Of a stretch of DNA of 35,953 nucleotides, positions 21,398 through 31,300 are shown piece after piece. The stretch is from Glomus cerebriforme (taxonomy: Eukaryota; Glomeromycota; Glomeromycetes; Glomerales; Glomeraceae), in contig QKYT01000136.1 in NCBI GenBank assembly GCA_003550305.1, positions 33,803 to 69,755 of the forward strand, read 5' to 3'. The notes below the pieces were generated by a model, which had not been told where the DNA came from, made no database searches, and saw only the letters and a program-made list of their open reading frames with translations. Each line of letters begins with the position of its first letter. Position 1 is the first letter of the stretch. The translations under genes were made by a program, and so were the position numbers.

Positions 21398-23960
21398 TTA
21401 ATTTTTTTTAGTTTTTAATTCCCCTTGGACATCCCATAAATTCATTTCAACCATTTTAGTAATAGGATGTTGAAACCCATGAGTAATTTCTAAAATCTTT
21501 AAAGCTTCTCTTAATAATTCTTCAATTTTTTCAAGATCTTTGACGTTAATTTCATTATGATCAAATGATAAATAAATCCTTGCTGTAGAATAAAGTTGTA
21601 TACTTAAAAGTGGATAAGATTTACTATATAAAATTCTATAAGATTTTGTTAATTTTAATGAATGATTTAACGCATTTTTCCAATCTCTTAAATTGCAATA
21701 TATTTCAATTAGTGATTTACGCGTTCTTATCATATTATAATTTGCTTCATGTAAAAGTTCTTGTTGAATTTTATATGTTTGTTCAAAAAGTGCAAGTGCT
21801 TGAAGATCATCTATTAAGAAGAAAAAAAGTTAATGATGGCGTTAAGGGGAAGTGAATAAATGATTAAAATGGATTTTGAAATTTAAACCTTTATCACGTA
21901 ATTTTGTTCCTTCATCATATAATTCTAAGGCCATTGATAACTTTTTCTCTACATCCGCTACATCATAATGTAACTCTTTTGAGCAAACTGAACAAGTTGA
22001 TGTAAATTCTTCAATTCCTGATTCCAATGATTCTATAAATAATTGTTAAGAAATTATTACTATTATTATTAGAATTAATAAATAATTTTTTTTTTCTAAA
22101 AAAAAAAATGATAAAATTACCTGGAGGTTCAATTGCATTTGAACAAGTTGGATTTTGACATCTTAACGCGTTTCTTGGATCAACATGACCTTTTAACTAT
22201 ATATATAAATAAAATAGGTTAAAGATAATTTTATTTGAATAAACTATTTATTGTTATTTAAAAAAATATAATATACATACTTTATAATATTCACATAACT
22301 CACATTGACAGAGAAAGAAATAACGATCCCGTAATTCTTTACGTCGTTCTTCACCTGGTTGACTTAAATCGGTATAATTGATTGTAATCTATAAAAAAAA
22401 TGTAATTTTTTTTGTGTTGGACAAAGGTCAAACAGTTAACCTGAAAAACAAAGATACCTCTTGATCCTTCATAATAGATTCAATACATCGAATCATCATT
22501 TTTGACTTTTCAAAAGTAACAATACAATTAGGCCGACAAGAATGATTGATTAATGATACATTAGGGTAAACCGCTACACCATTTGGTATCATTTCTCCGT
22601 CCAAAATTGAAAAACTATTTTCTGTGAACTAACAATATGAAATTTTAAGTGACCAAAAATTTTCTACGCGTAAAAAGAGAATATTAAAAGAAAATATTAA
22701 AAGAAAATGATAAATACACGGCAAAATAATTCAATCATATCTGATGGAGGTAACAAAGCATCTTTAGGTATGCATTCACGAATCACATAAGACAATTGAG
22801 CAAATGTTTCTATTTGTGATTGTTTGAATAAATTTCGGTCTGTATTACGTAAAAATTGTCAAGGAAAATATAAGTTATAATTAAAAATTAATACACAAAA
22901 ATAATAATCAGGATACTGCTTTGTAAATTTTCGATTTCTTTAAACTGATGACAAATATAAAAAAGAATTTTATGAATTTTATTGATATTTATTATTAAAA
23001 TTTCACATTATAAATTTGTTTATTATTCTGACTTTTATTAAAAAAATACATACTGATGTCGGATCACTCATGCGACGCATTAGGATCCGGCATAGTAAAC
23101 GAACTGAAGTCGGTGGCTTTCTTTGCACTTTAACAAAAATTTTACATTCGTGCTGATGATTTGACCAATCATTACGTTGACAATCCTATATAATTTACAA
23201 GACGAGAACAATCAGCACTAAGATAGATTGAATTGTTTAAATAAATTATTATGAATGTTCCTAACCTTAGAACAATAATAAACGAATTTACAAGCAGAAC
23301 AACATAATAATTTTCCACTCTTCATAAAACAATTGCTACAAATTGTAGAAAGGTTTAAATCATCTACCACAGCCGCGTAGGGTATATCTTCCATAACAAG
23401 GGCACCTATGAATCATGTGGATCATGATAGCATTTTATCATATTGAAATGATTATTTACACAAATTAAATTGAACTATAAACGCTATCTCGAGCAAAGAA
23501 TCGCGTGGTGTAAAAATACCGGGAGATATATTTTGTAAAGCAAATATTCCTCTTCCTGATTGATCGCTTACTCTAATCTCTAGCTTTTTATTTGTTTTCA
23601 TTTTAGAAATTTGATCATTAAAGGATATTCTTTGTTCCACATTCGTTTCTGCCCCAATGTTCTGTATTCCTTGAATATTGCTACTTTGAGCGACTAAACT
23701 ATCCTTTGAAATAAACATCAGCGGCTTATACTCTGATATATCAGACTATAAGCCATTATTTAAATATTATTTCTCTTTAACCTTGAGGCAGAAGATAATC
23801 TTACTTTAAAAGTACGTACTTCGTCATTCATTTCATCATAAAAGCTTAGTTTAGTTGAAGCAGACTGTTGTATCTCCTTACTTTTCTGAACCTGCTGTTC
23901 TTCCTCTTCGTCACTACTACTAACCTTCCTTCTCCGTAAGTTTTTCTTTTTATGACTCAT
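21398..23960 (-). CDS. SMYD-type SET/MYND protein lysine methyltransferase
   Basis: Eleven exons on the minus strand: 23960-23805, 23745-23520, 23405-23266, 23185-23054, 22944-22917, 22839-22718, 22628-22458, 22388-22281, 22196-22121, 22032-21889 and 21810-21398. The frame is open throughout, 571 residues. SMYD proteins transfer methyl groups from S-adenosylmethionine to lysines of histones and other proteins. Visible in order: split SET start LEIRVSDQSGRGIFALQNIS, PGALVMEDIPYAAVV; MYND zinc finger CSNCFMKSGKLLCCSACK, YYCSKDCQRNDWSNHQHEC; catalytic SLINHSCRPNCIV; SET end ITINYTD; post-SET YFFLCQCELCEYYK with CQNPTC; and a helical TPR-like C-terminus (ALFEQTYKIQQELLHEAN). All key motifs are intact. 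The first exon is less certain: a start at 23718 (510 residues) is possible. The upstream exon resembles an NTR2/GCFC N-terminus. It is divergent from the PCMT gene. Confidence 0.93.
23724..23755. repeat. 32-bp near-perfect palindrome at an acceptor site
   Basis: GGCTTATA, one base, TCTGATATATCAGA, one base, TATAAGCC. The only break in symmetry is one base pair. It overlaps the proposed 3' splice site of the first SMYD intron, so folding of the RNA could affect use of that site. Confidence 0.75.
23805..23960 (-). other. NTR2/GCFC-like first exon joined to SMYD gene
   Basis: The exon reads MSHKKKNLRRRKVSSSDEEE and TKLSFYDEMNDEVRTFK, and unspliced continues VRLSSASRLKRNNI to a stop. A basic start, an acidic Ser-rich stretch and an LSF.DE....FKV..SS.S.RL motif are characteristic of the N-terminus of GCFC/PAXBP1 and fungal NTR2 spliceosome-disassembly proteins. 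A 59-nt intron (donor GTAAGA after TTTAAA, acceptor ATAG at 23746) would join it in frame to SDISEYKPL and the SMYD body. Alternatively this is an independent short transcript or an exon-shuffled remnant and SMYD starts at 23718. Confidence 0.5.
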
Positions 23961-24136
23961 TTTTATCCCTTTTGGTTTGTTTTTTAAATTCAACTAACAA
24001 TGATTAAAAGTTTGTCGTACACATCATGCAATGATCGTCTAATCTCATGATCGAATGATTTTATAATTACGTAAACAAAAACTTTCGACTATTTATTTTT
24101 TTCACACGGCCGTTACTATCTCCAGCATATATACCA
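23961..24136. promoter_or_regulatory. Shared divergent promoter of SMYD and PCMT genes
   Basis: Only about 176 bp separates the two start codons, which face away from each other. The segment has CG-containing words (GTTTGTCGTACACATC, CACACGGCCGTTAC) unlike the surrounding A/T repeats. It must hold the core promoters of both genes, and co-regulation is possible. Confidence 0.6.
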
Positions 24137-25438
24137 ATGCTGCTTCACGGTATAAATTATCGATTTTTAATTAATCAATTTTCTATTACCGCGACTCTTT
24201 TATCTTCACCTTTATTGTATTCTTATATTTCTGTTGTACCTGGACTTTCAAATTCTGTTTTTAGTTGTTCGAACTTTCCGTTTAATAAAGTAAAAGAAAC
24301 CACTAGTTTACGACCATATTCTTTAAAAATGGCTTGGTATTGTTCTGCTAATAATAACGACGGCCTTGTAAATAACTTGAAATCGGCCCGAATCATTAAA
24401 TCAGAGAAAGTTGAGAAAGCTATGAAAGCTGTCGATAGAAAAAATTATGTGTCCCAAAGCCCATATAAAGATTCTCCTCAACAAATAGGTTTCGGTGCCA
24501 CTATTTCTGCACCGTAAGCACATCGATATATTGATTTTTTTTTATTAATAATAATATAAGTTAAATAATCCAGAATGCATTTTTTTATGAAGCCATATGC
24601 ATGCTCACGCTCTCCAAAATTTGGAACCTTTTTTGCAGCCCGGTATGAAAGGTAAAGTGAAAAGGAAAAAATAATCATTCATTTCATTTTATATTTAACA
24701 CATGATATATATGTAGTTTTGGACGTCGGATGCGGATCTGGATATTTAACGACTTGCTTTGCAGAAATGGTACATTAAAAGTTGGTTTATCAAGTTCTTT
24801 GTCTTTATTTTTATTTATTTTATGTATATTATAAAGGTTGGACCGGAAGGAAAAGTTATTGGCATGGAACATATTAAGGGACTTGTAGACCTATCAAGAA
24901 AGAATATCCAAAAAGATCGACCGGACCTTTTGGAATCTCAAAGAGTCATTTTGGTTTATGGAGATGGAAGAAAAGGTTACCCGGAAGAGGCACTTTATGA
25001 TTGCATGTACATTATTCGTTCATAATATCATTTTTTTTTATTTGTTACAATTTACCAACATTTAACTTTGGATCCGTACAGTCACGTTGGTGCTGCTGCA
25101 GAAAAAACGCCACAAGCATTGATCGATCAATTGAATGCACCTGGACGGTATGTATACGGGACAACTAAATTTATAGGATATATGAATTTAATTAAATTCA
25201 ATGTCACATTTAAAATAGATTGTTCATTCCGGTTGGAAGCTATTCTCAGTCCATTTATCAAATTGACAAAGATGAAAATGGAAACGTTACACAGAAGGAA
25301 ATTATGGGAGTTATGGTACTGTATTGATACAAGCTGATAATAATTCGATTTTATTTATTTATTTTTTATTTAATCGAATTCGTGTCTTTTTTATAGTATG
25401 TCCCCCTTACAGATGCTGATAAACAATGGTCACCATAA
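24137..25438 (+). CDS. PCMT1: Protein-L-isoaspartate O-methyltransferase
   Basis: Seven exons: 24137-24513, 24593-24651, 24717-24769, 24837-25006, 25082-25147, 25219-25315 and 25397-25438, all with GT..AG introns and one open frame. The enzyme methylates L-isoaspartyl residues in ageing proteins with S-adenosylmethionine, starting their repair. Family motifs are intact: [20 protein letters not shown] (substrate site), [12 protein letters not shown] (AdoMet motif I), GKVIGMEHI (motif post-I), YDCIHVGAAA (motif II), [16 protein letters not shown] (motif III) and [15 protein letters not shown] at the end. The family start (MAW...) is at 24329, giving 223 residues as is usual. The same frame is open upstream to ATG 24137, adding 64 residues with almost no acidic residues ([18 protein letters not shown]), like a mitochondrial presequence. 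Two forms may be made. It is convergent with the HAD gene. Confidence 0.96.
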
Positions 25439-25507
25439 GATCTATCTTTTGCACAGTGAATGCTTTATAGTTATAGCATTAAGGAGATAGTAAATTATTT
25501 TAGTATA

Positions 25508-26669
25508 TTATCCTATATATTTGAGTAACTCATTTAAATTGTGAATAATATTATAAAGTTTCTCCTGTTGATTCTGTTCAGTATTTTGTATTGTAGTTTT
25601 TGTTGCATATCCTGATTTTTTATCTTCAATTCTTTTTATAAGTAATGTGTTTATACCAACATTTTTTGCTCCTTGATAATCTCTATGAACAAATTACGTT
25701 AATAATCAATTGTACATAATATCAAAAGAGTATATACTATAACTCACCTAACTTCATCATCACCAACATGTAAAATTTGTTTACTTCTCTCTTCTTTGCT
25801 AATAGTATTCATTCCACCTAATTCTAAGGCTTTTTCAAAAATTTTAACATCCGGTTTTTCAACACCAAATTTACTGCTTAATAAGATGAAATTAAAATAT
25901 TGATGAATGTTTAATGAAGAAAAGATACTCTCTTCAAATAAATTTTAATTAGCATATTTGATATAAGCAAGAGAATACTACTATAATTTTGTAAATATAT
26001 ATAACTTACCTACTCTTTCATCCAAATTACTTATTATACCTAATTTGATTTTTTTAGTATTATGTAATTCACTTAACACATATTCGGTTTCGTCATATAA
26101 TTCATATGTTTCTGAAGTTGTGAATTTATTATATAAATTCGTGGAAAGTCTTGGTAATATTTGCGATAAATCTTATATAAAAAGGATAAAAAAGTATTAT
26201 TTTTTTTAAAAAAAAAATTTAAATTTAGATAAAAGATAAAATTACTTTGTTTATTAATTCCAGCTTCAATAAATGTTTTTTCTATTACCTACAATAAATG
26301 ATATTAAAAATTAAAAAAATTAAATAATAAATACGTAAGAATTAAAATTTTCTTTTTACCTTAGACCACCATTCTTTTGAACTTAATCCACTATTATATC
26401 CATAATTTGGATATAACTTGTAAACACTTTTAAAGGATTCTCTAAATTTTTTATCTATTAATGACTCATCTAATTTTATTCCGAACTTGGCAATTTCTTT
26501 TGACTAATTTTAAAGAATTATTATTTTACTTAATAAAAATAGATATATATGAATTATTGAATTAAGTCAAATAAAAGGTTGTTACATATAAATGTCCTAT
26601 TATTCCATTTCTCGGATGAAATAATGTTCCGAATGCGTCGAATGTGATTAATTTGATTTTTGTTATCAT
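25508..26669 (-). CDS. HDHD3-like HAD-superfamily hydrolase
   Basis: Six exons on the minus strand: 26669-26586, 26503-26360, 26288-26246, 26171-26010, 25931-25748 and 25682-25508, with an open frame of 263 residues. Motif I is ITFDAFGTLFHPR (nucleophile Asp; the second Asp of the usual DxD is Phe, as in haloacid dehalogenase-type DxY/F enzymes). The cap region has KLYPNYGYNSGLSSKEWWSK, which closely follows the FPNYG.S.GLTS..WW signature of HDHD3/REG-2 proteins. Motif II is LGIISNLDERV, motif III FGVEKPDVKIF and motif IV HVGDDEVRDYQGAKNVGINT. All catalytic residues except the D+2 acid are present. The substrate is unknown for this subfamily. The start codon fits the family length (about 250). 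Its stop codon is 69 bp from that of the PCMT gene, so the transcripts' 3' ends may overlap. Confidence 0.92.
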
Positions 26670-27729
26670 GAAATAAAGTAGTCTTTGTTAATTTAATAGA
26701 AATGTACAAAAAATTGACCTCGTGTAAATACAAAAAATGACTGGAAGATAGAGATTTTCGGTTATTATAATTATGCTGCTAATCATTAATTATCTTAAAA
26801 TTATTTTACTTTTATAGTAACAGAAACTATTCTCTGTTTTCTGTTTCGATGTTGCATCTTAGGTAATGAGACTAAATCTATTTTTAAAGTAAAAAAAAGA
26901 GTTCATACACCACCAGCCCTTATCAATTATAATGAAAATAATTAAGATGAATTCTAGATATTGTTTCGTTATCATCAACACGAAAATTTTTTAAATCACT
27001 TAAAAAAAAATGCAAATGCTTGGAACCGGATGTACCATTCGGTTTTAAATCCGGTTTCCAACAGGTTTTCTGATCCAAACCGGTTTAATATTAATTTAAA
27101 TACCAATCATTTTTATACAATAGCAAATATACAAATATGTATCGAGGTATTCAGACGTGATATAAGCAAAAAGCATATAAAAAGAAAGAAAAAAAACAAC
27201 AGCAAAGGATGGATCTAAATATCTAGATCTAAAGGAAGCATTCTAAGTTTCAAAAGATAAAACAAAGTTTACTGCACGGAAGAAGAATTCTGAGAAAGGC
27301 AAAACAGATAGCAATAAAATGCACCCTAAGAAATTACGGATTATTACTTTTTTTAGGGGTCCACCACGGTTTACAAATATGATTGTATTTACTATGAGTG
27401 ATAGACTTGACTGTATCATCAACATCGAAAATATCATCGAAATCGTTGTGATGTTTCTACACTTTCTATTGTTTTGCATGTTTTGACATACATTTCCTGC
27501 GCAATATATTATAATAGATTAGTGATGCAAGATTCAAAATATTATTATAGATTATGTTAATGATCGGGTTCATGTAACTTTGAAAACCGTTACCATTGGT
27601 AACGATCAAAGTCATGTGACTGAAATTTCCGAGACATTATGTCCCGGAAAAAAATTTTTTGATGACAAATAGAATTCATAAGCTCAATTTAATTACACCA
27701 ATACATGTCTTTAATACTCTTAAGTTTCG
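26670..27729. other. Intergenic stretch with inverted CCGGTT motifs
   Basis: There is no intact gene. An inverted repeat lies at 27021-27064 (TTGGAACCGGAT and, after about 19 bases, ATCCGGTTTCCAA), followed by another AACCGGTTTAAT near 27076, suggesting a worn palindromic element. On the minus strand around 27360-27480 a short frame reads NDFDDIFDVDDTVKSITHSK and ICKPWWTPKKSNNP, possibly a remnant of a repeated gene, but I cannot place it. Confidence 0.35.
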
Positions 27730-29123
27730 TCAGTAACTCAAATTTAGGTCCAGGTAAAACGACATAAAACCTTCCATCAGGTCTTCAATCAATAATTGTC
27801 CGTATGTTCCAGCAAATTGTAGGAAAGGAACTTGGATATCCTTGACCTGATTGTCATTGAGATTGTATTCTAATAAACCATTCAATATAGATTGGTTTAT
27901 TCTGGCCAAACGACATTGATCACCAATCGTTTTTGTTGCTGTAGCCTTGGCGGAAAACTCCCATTCTCCCACATCGACTCCTAATATTGTCATGAAACAA
28001 ACATCACATTTGCGCCCATTAATATGATCTGCACTCCTACTTAAGGGGAAAAATGATTCGCCCTTTGAATGCATGAATTATAAATTATGACTTGTGAAAT
28101 GGCTATATTATTTTGAATATAAAGCAAACAATATTATACCAACCATCTTGGATAAGTTGTGAGGCTCTTGTTAAGCCCCTCAACAATGTACGCACAAGCT
28201 TTTAGGATTAAGTACGTCTACTTCTGTGTGTGCACCTTTTGTAGTAAAATCTAAAATATCTTCTTGGTCTTTGCTCTTGTAAATGCTGTATATGTTAAAT
28301 AGTAAGAATAAGAATTACGAAAAAATAAATATCTTAGATAGCAATCAAATAACTCACAAATCTCCATATATTTTACTTATTTTATATAAGTAACTATCTT
28401 TGATTGAACTTAAATAGATTTCCGTACAGTATTTATATGCCTGGCTTACGTGTCCATCTACATAGAGTAATGAATTCATAAGTATATGCATCCATATAGA
28501 CAAATAAGATAATTTGTCCAAAGAATAGCTGAGGACATCTTCGGTTAGACTCATTACGATGCAATGTCCATCTGTCCACATGCGTGATCGACCAATAATA
28601 TGCATTGTTGTGATTTCATATGTTTACAATAAATTTGTATTACATTTTGAAGTTGAGTTTTGTGATACATCTTAATTTAATGCTTCGGACAATCCAATGG
28701 TTCCCGTTACCTAGTTTAAGAAAAACAAAACTCATACATCCTCGACTTTTAGAACAAATGAACTCTCCTCACCTGTCATTTCGGGAACTCGCAACATAGA
28801 TTCATAATCTTTCTTAATGAATTTTTTGTCATTTTTGCAAAACTACTTTTTCATGTGAACGGATAAATCAATTATCCTCGAGGCAATATAGCCTTTTTGA
28901 TTGCTGTAAGTCTTTTCTTATTTTTTACTGTGCATACGTTTTCAGATATTTTTTCAGAATAGATGTTACTGACATTCTTTCCCAAAGGTAAAGTCCAAAC
29001 TTTTGAGTTTGAAAGGGCAAAAGAAAGAGAGTCTTCTGGAGGCAAAGCCTCTTCATCATTGTCGCTATAATCATTAGCTTCATTTGAAGGAATCCCATCC
29101 CCAGTTTTGTCACCTTCATCCAT
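27730..29123 (-). pseudogene. Decayed multi-exon lineage-specific gene
   Basis: Minus-strand exon-like pieces follow in order. 29123-28872 has an acidic start (MDEGDKTGDGIPSNEANDYS), then SLSFALSNSKVWTLPLGKNV. 28605-28354 reads MWTDGHCIVMSLTEDVLSYS ... YLYKISKIYGD, with donor GTGAGT. 28280-28145 reads FIYKSKDQEDILDFTTKGAH, TEVDVLNPKSL, then after a one-base shift near 28195-28200 VRTLLRGLTRASQLIQDG. 28074-27730 reads SFFPLSRSADHINGRKCDVC, EWEFSAKATATKTIGDQCR, VKDIQVPFLQFAGTYGQLLI. I associate this order from memory with a large uncharacterised family in Rhizophagus. The frameshift in the third piece and lack of clean joins between the first two argue that it is broken. Confidence 0.5.
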
Positions 29124-29230
29124 TTATGCATAATTTATAGGTGATAGCTTCGTAATCTTCATACCGTTAGGTAATGTATCACCCTATAAAGAAAATAACT
29201 TGATTTACCCTTTTGTGAAAGATGTTTTTT

Positions 29231-29522
29231 TTAACCAAAAATCAAGTTATATGCTAACTCTTTTGCCTGATTTAGATTTCTTTTTTGATGAAGGCTTCTC
29301 TTCATGAAAGCAAACTCGCTTTGTTTGCTTTTATTCATCATGACCCAATTCAAAGATAATATTCTGACCTTCACTTGATTTATTTCAATCGTAACAAGTT
29401 GGAATCTCACTTCTAGCAGACTTGTGCTTTCCAATTCCTGCTTTAACATCTACAACAACATATGATCTAGTATCATCTAGTACTTCATAGGTAGATTCTT
29501 TGAGATGATCAAGATATTTTTC
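29231..29522 (-). pseudogene. Relic possibly upstream part of same gene
   Basis: A minus-strand frame reads KYLDHLKESTYEVLDDTRSY, VVVDVKAGIGKHKSARSEIP, TCYD, a TGA, then NKSSEGQNIIFELGHDE, another stop, then KQTKRVCFHEEKPSSKKKSK. Protein-like composition continues through both stops in the same frame. It lies directly upstream of the relic at 27730-29123 on the same strand and may be its N-terminal part. Confidence 0.35.
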
Positions 29523-29762
29523 CTAGAAAGAGGATAAATATATTACTAATATTTTTCCTCATTGTATGAAACAGCAGAAATAAAGCTTGTCAGCATACCT
29601 ACCTTTGAATTGTTGATCTTATTTCACCTATTTAACTTCTCTATATCTTGTCAGAAATTATTAACCGCTTGGGTATTTAGTATTTCCTATTCATGAAAAT
29701 AATATTGTTAATCATCAAAGCTCGCTTAATATTAACATGACTATCAGCAAGTATATTTAGAC

Positions 29763-29922
29763 ATATCGAACACGATAGTTTATCAGCGACTCAGCCTAGA
29801 AAAGTCATATTATTGAGTATTGTGATGTGATAAAGGAAAGGTGGCCAGCATCGAACACAATAGTTCATCAATGACTTAGTATGGAATATGATCAGATTGT
29901 CAAATCATTGTGATGTGGTATA
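29763..29922. repeat. Degenerate direct repeat, about 75 bp, two copies
   Basis: Copy 1 at about 29763-29832 (ATCGAACACGATAGTTTATC ... TATTGTGATGTGATAA) and copy 2 at about 29848-29922 (ATCGAACACAATAGTTCATC ... CATTGTGATGTGGTAT) share the same order of words with scattered changes. Confidence 0.6.
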
Positions 29923-30447
29923 ACATAATAGTTAACTTGGATGCCTGCAAGCTTTCAAGCCCATCTTACCTTACAGAAATAAAGCTTTTCACTTAACTGG
30001 AAAATTTTTAAAGCAGAAACTACCATAGATCAGTATTCGCTTGATTTACTGCCTGCAATCTTACCTAAAGTTTTAGTATATATGCTATGTTTTTTCTGCT
30101 TATCTGCTAACCAATTATCTTCTATCTGACGAAATTTCAAAAAGTTTATAAAATTCCAGTCCGAGCATCTGAAATAGTGTTTTTATTTTTTCTAAACACA
30201 TCTATGATGAAAAAAATATGGTTTAAATTTGTGTTGGTTTATAGCTTTCTAACCATATACTTCTATATTAAGTATTACACAACTTTATATTACACAAAAA
30301 ATCAGCGTTAACCAGGTCATGCACGATAGTGACCGGTAGAATGATTTGCCATATTGATCATAATAAATTATTACGTGATTTTTTATATCTTTAATAAATC
30401 ATCTAATTATCCGAAGGATTATATATTTTTATGCAACATTATGATCA

Positions 30448-30477
30448 CGTGGCGATTTCTGTTTGTCTGATCACGTG
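30448..30477. promoter_or_regulatory. Pair of GATCACGTG sites
   Basis: ATGATCACGTGG and CTGATCACGTGC lie about 26 bp apart in the same orientation. CACGTG is the core bound by bHLH factors. There is no obvious gene to control nearby, so function is uncertain. Confidence 0.3.
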
Positions 30478-31104
30478 CCTTAAATTTAATTGATTGATAA
30501 TAAATAAATATTGACTACTAAAAAAAATAAAAATAAAAATATGCACTTTGGACTTAAAATGGTTTCCATTTCCTAGTATATATGTAACTACGTAATGATC
30601 AATAATTAGACAAAATTAATTGTATTTTTTTTATTTTTTTTATAAATTATTTGTAAAAATTCTTTATTTTAAAATACTTTTAATATAATTATTTAGTTAA
30701 CCTAGTGATTTGAAAATCTTTAAATTAGATCTAATAACCTATTTAGCTTTGGTATTAGATTCTCAATATAAAACACAGATTCTTCCCAATACTGCAACTG
30801 CAAATACACTAAAATAAAAAAACACAAAAGTTATCAAAATACAGAATATGCTTTTTCTATTGATGATAAAATAAAATTGATAATAAAGGTAATGTAAGAG
30901 ATAAGAGAAAATCATCAGGAATTTTAAACTGTATGATTCAAAAAAAAGAAAAATCTAATAATTTATAAACTCATAATGAAATAACAGAATATTTAATAAT
31001 TCCTGTAGAATCTTTAAATAAGTAATAACCATATGGAATATCCAATATCATACAGTATATTTCAGGTGATGGTCTACATGATTAGGTTATATCATTTCCT
31101 AAGC

Positions 31105-31300
31105 ATATACCAGAGAAATGATCGGACTCGTCATTGATGAGACATTTCTTACATATTTTCTATCATAATAATAATACCCTTTATTTTCGTAATAATATCC
31201 TTCATTATCATATATGTCATCTCTATAATAATCCCTCATCATGCTATACTTCCCTCTCTTCGATTTGGGAATTATGGAGAATTGGAGACATGAGTTGAGA
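31105..31300 (-). other. Tyr-rich open segment, possible exon
   Basis: A minus-strand frame reads FSIIPKSKRGKYSMMRDYYR, DDIYDNEGYYYENKGYYYYD, RKYVRNVSSMTSPIISLVYA and a stop. The Tyr-rich DYY/GYYY repeats are unusual for chance translation, but there is no good start codon and no linked exon. It could also be an effect of ATA/TAT-rich DNA. Confidence 0.2.

Larger units (their letters stand above)
29523..31100. other. Gene-free stretch with tandem direct repeat
   Basis: No supportable gene. It holds an approximately 75-bp degenerate direct repeat (29763-29922) and two TGATCACGTG-type sites near 30450 and 30471. The rest is A/T-rich. Confidence 0.4.

Noticed and set aside
24478..24872. Minus-strand ORFs overlapping PCMT exons
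   Set aside because: They are opposite confirmed exons and introns of PCMT and have no independent support.
24759..25337. Separate plus-strand ORFs in this interval as individual genes
   Set aside because: They are exons of the PCMT gene extended by reading into introns.
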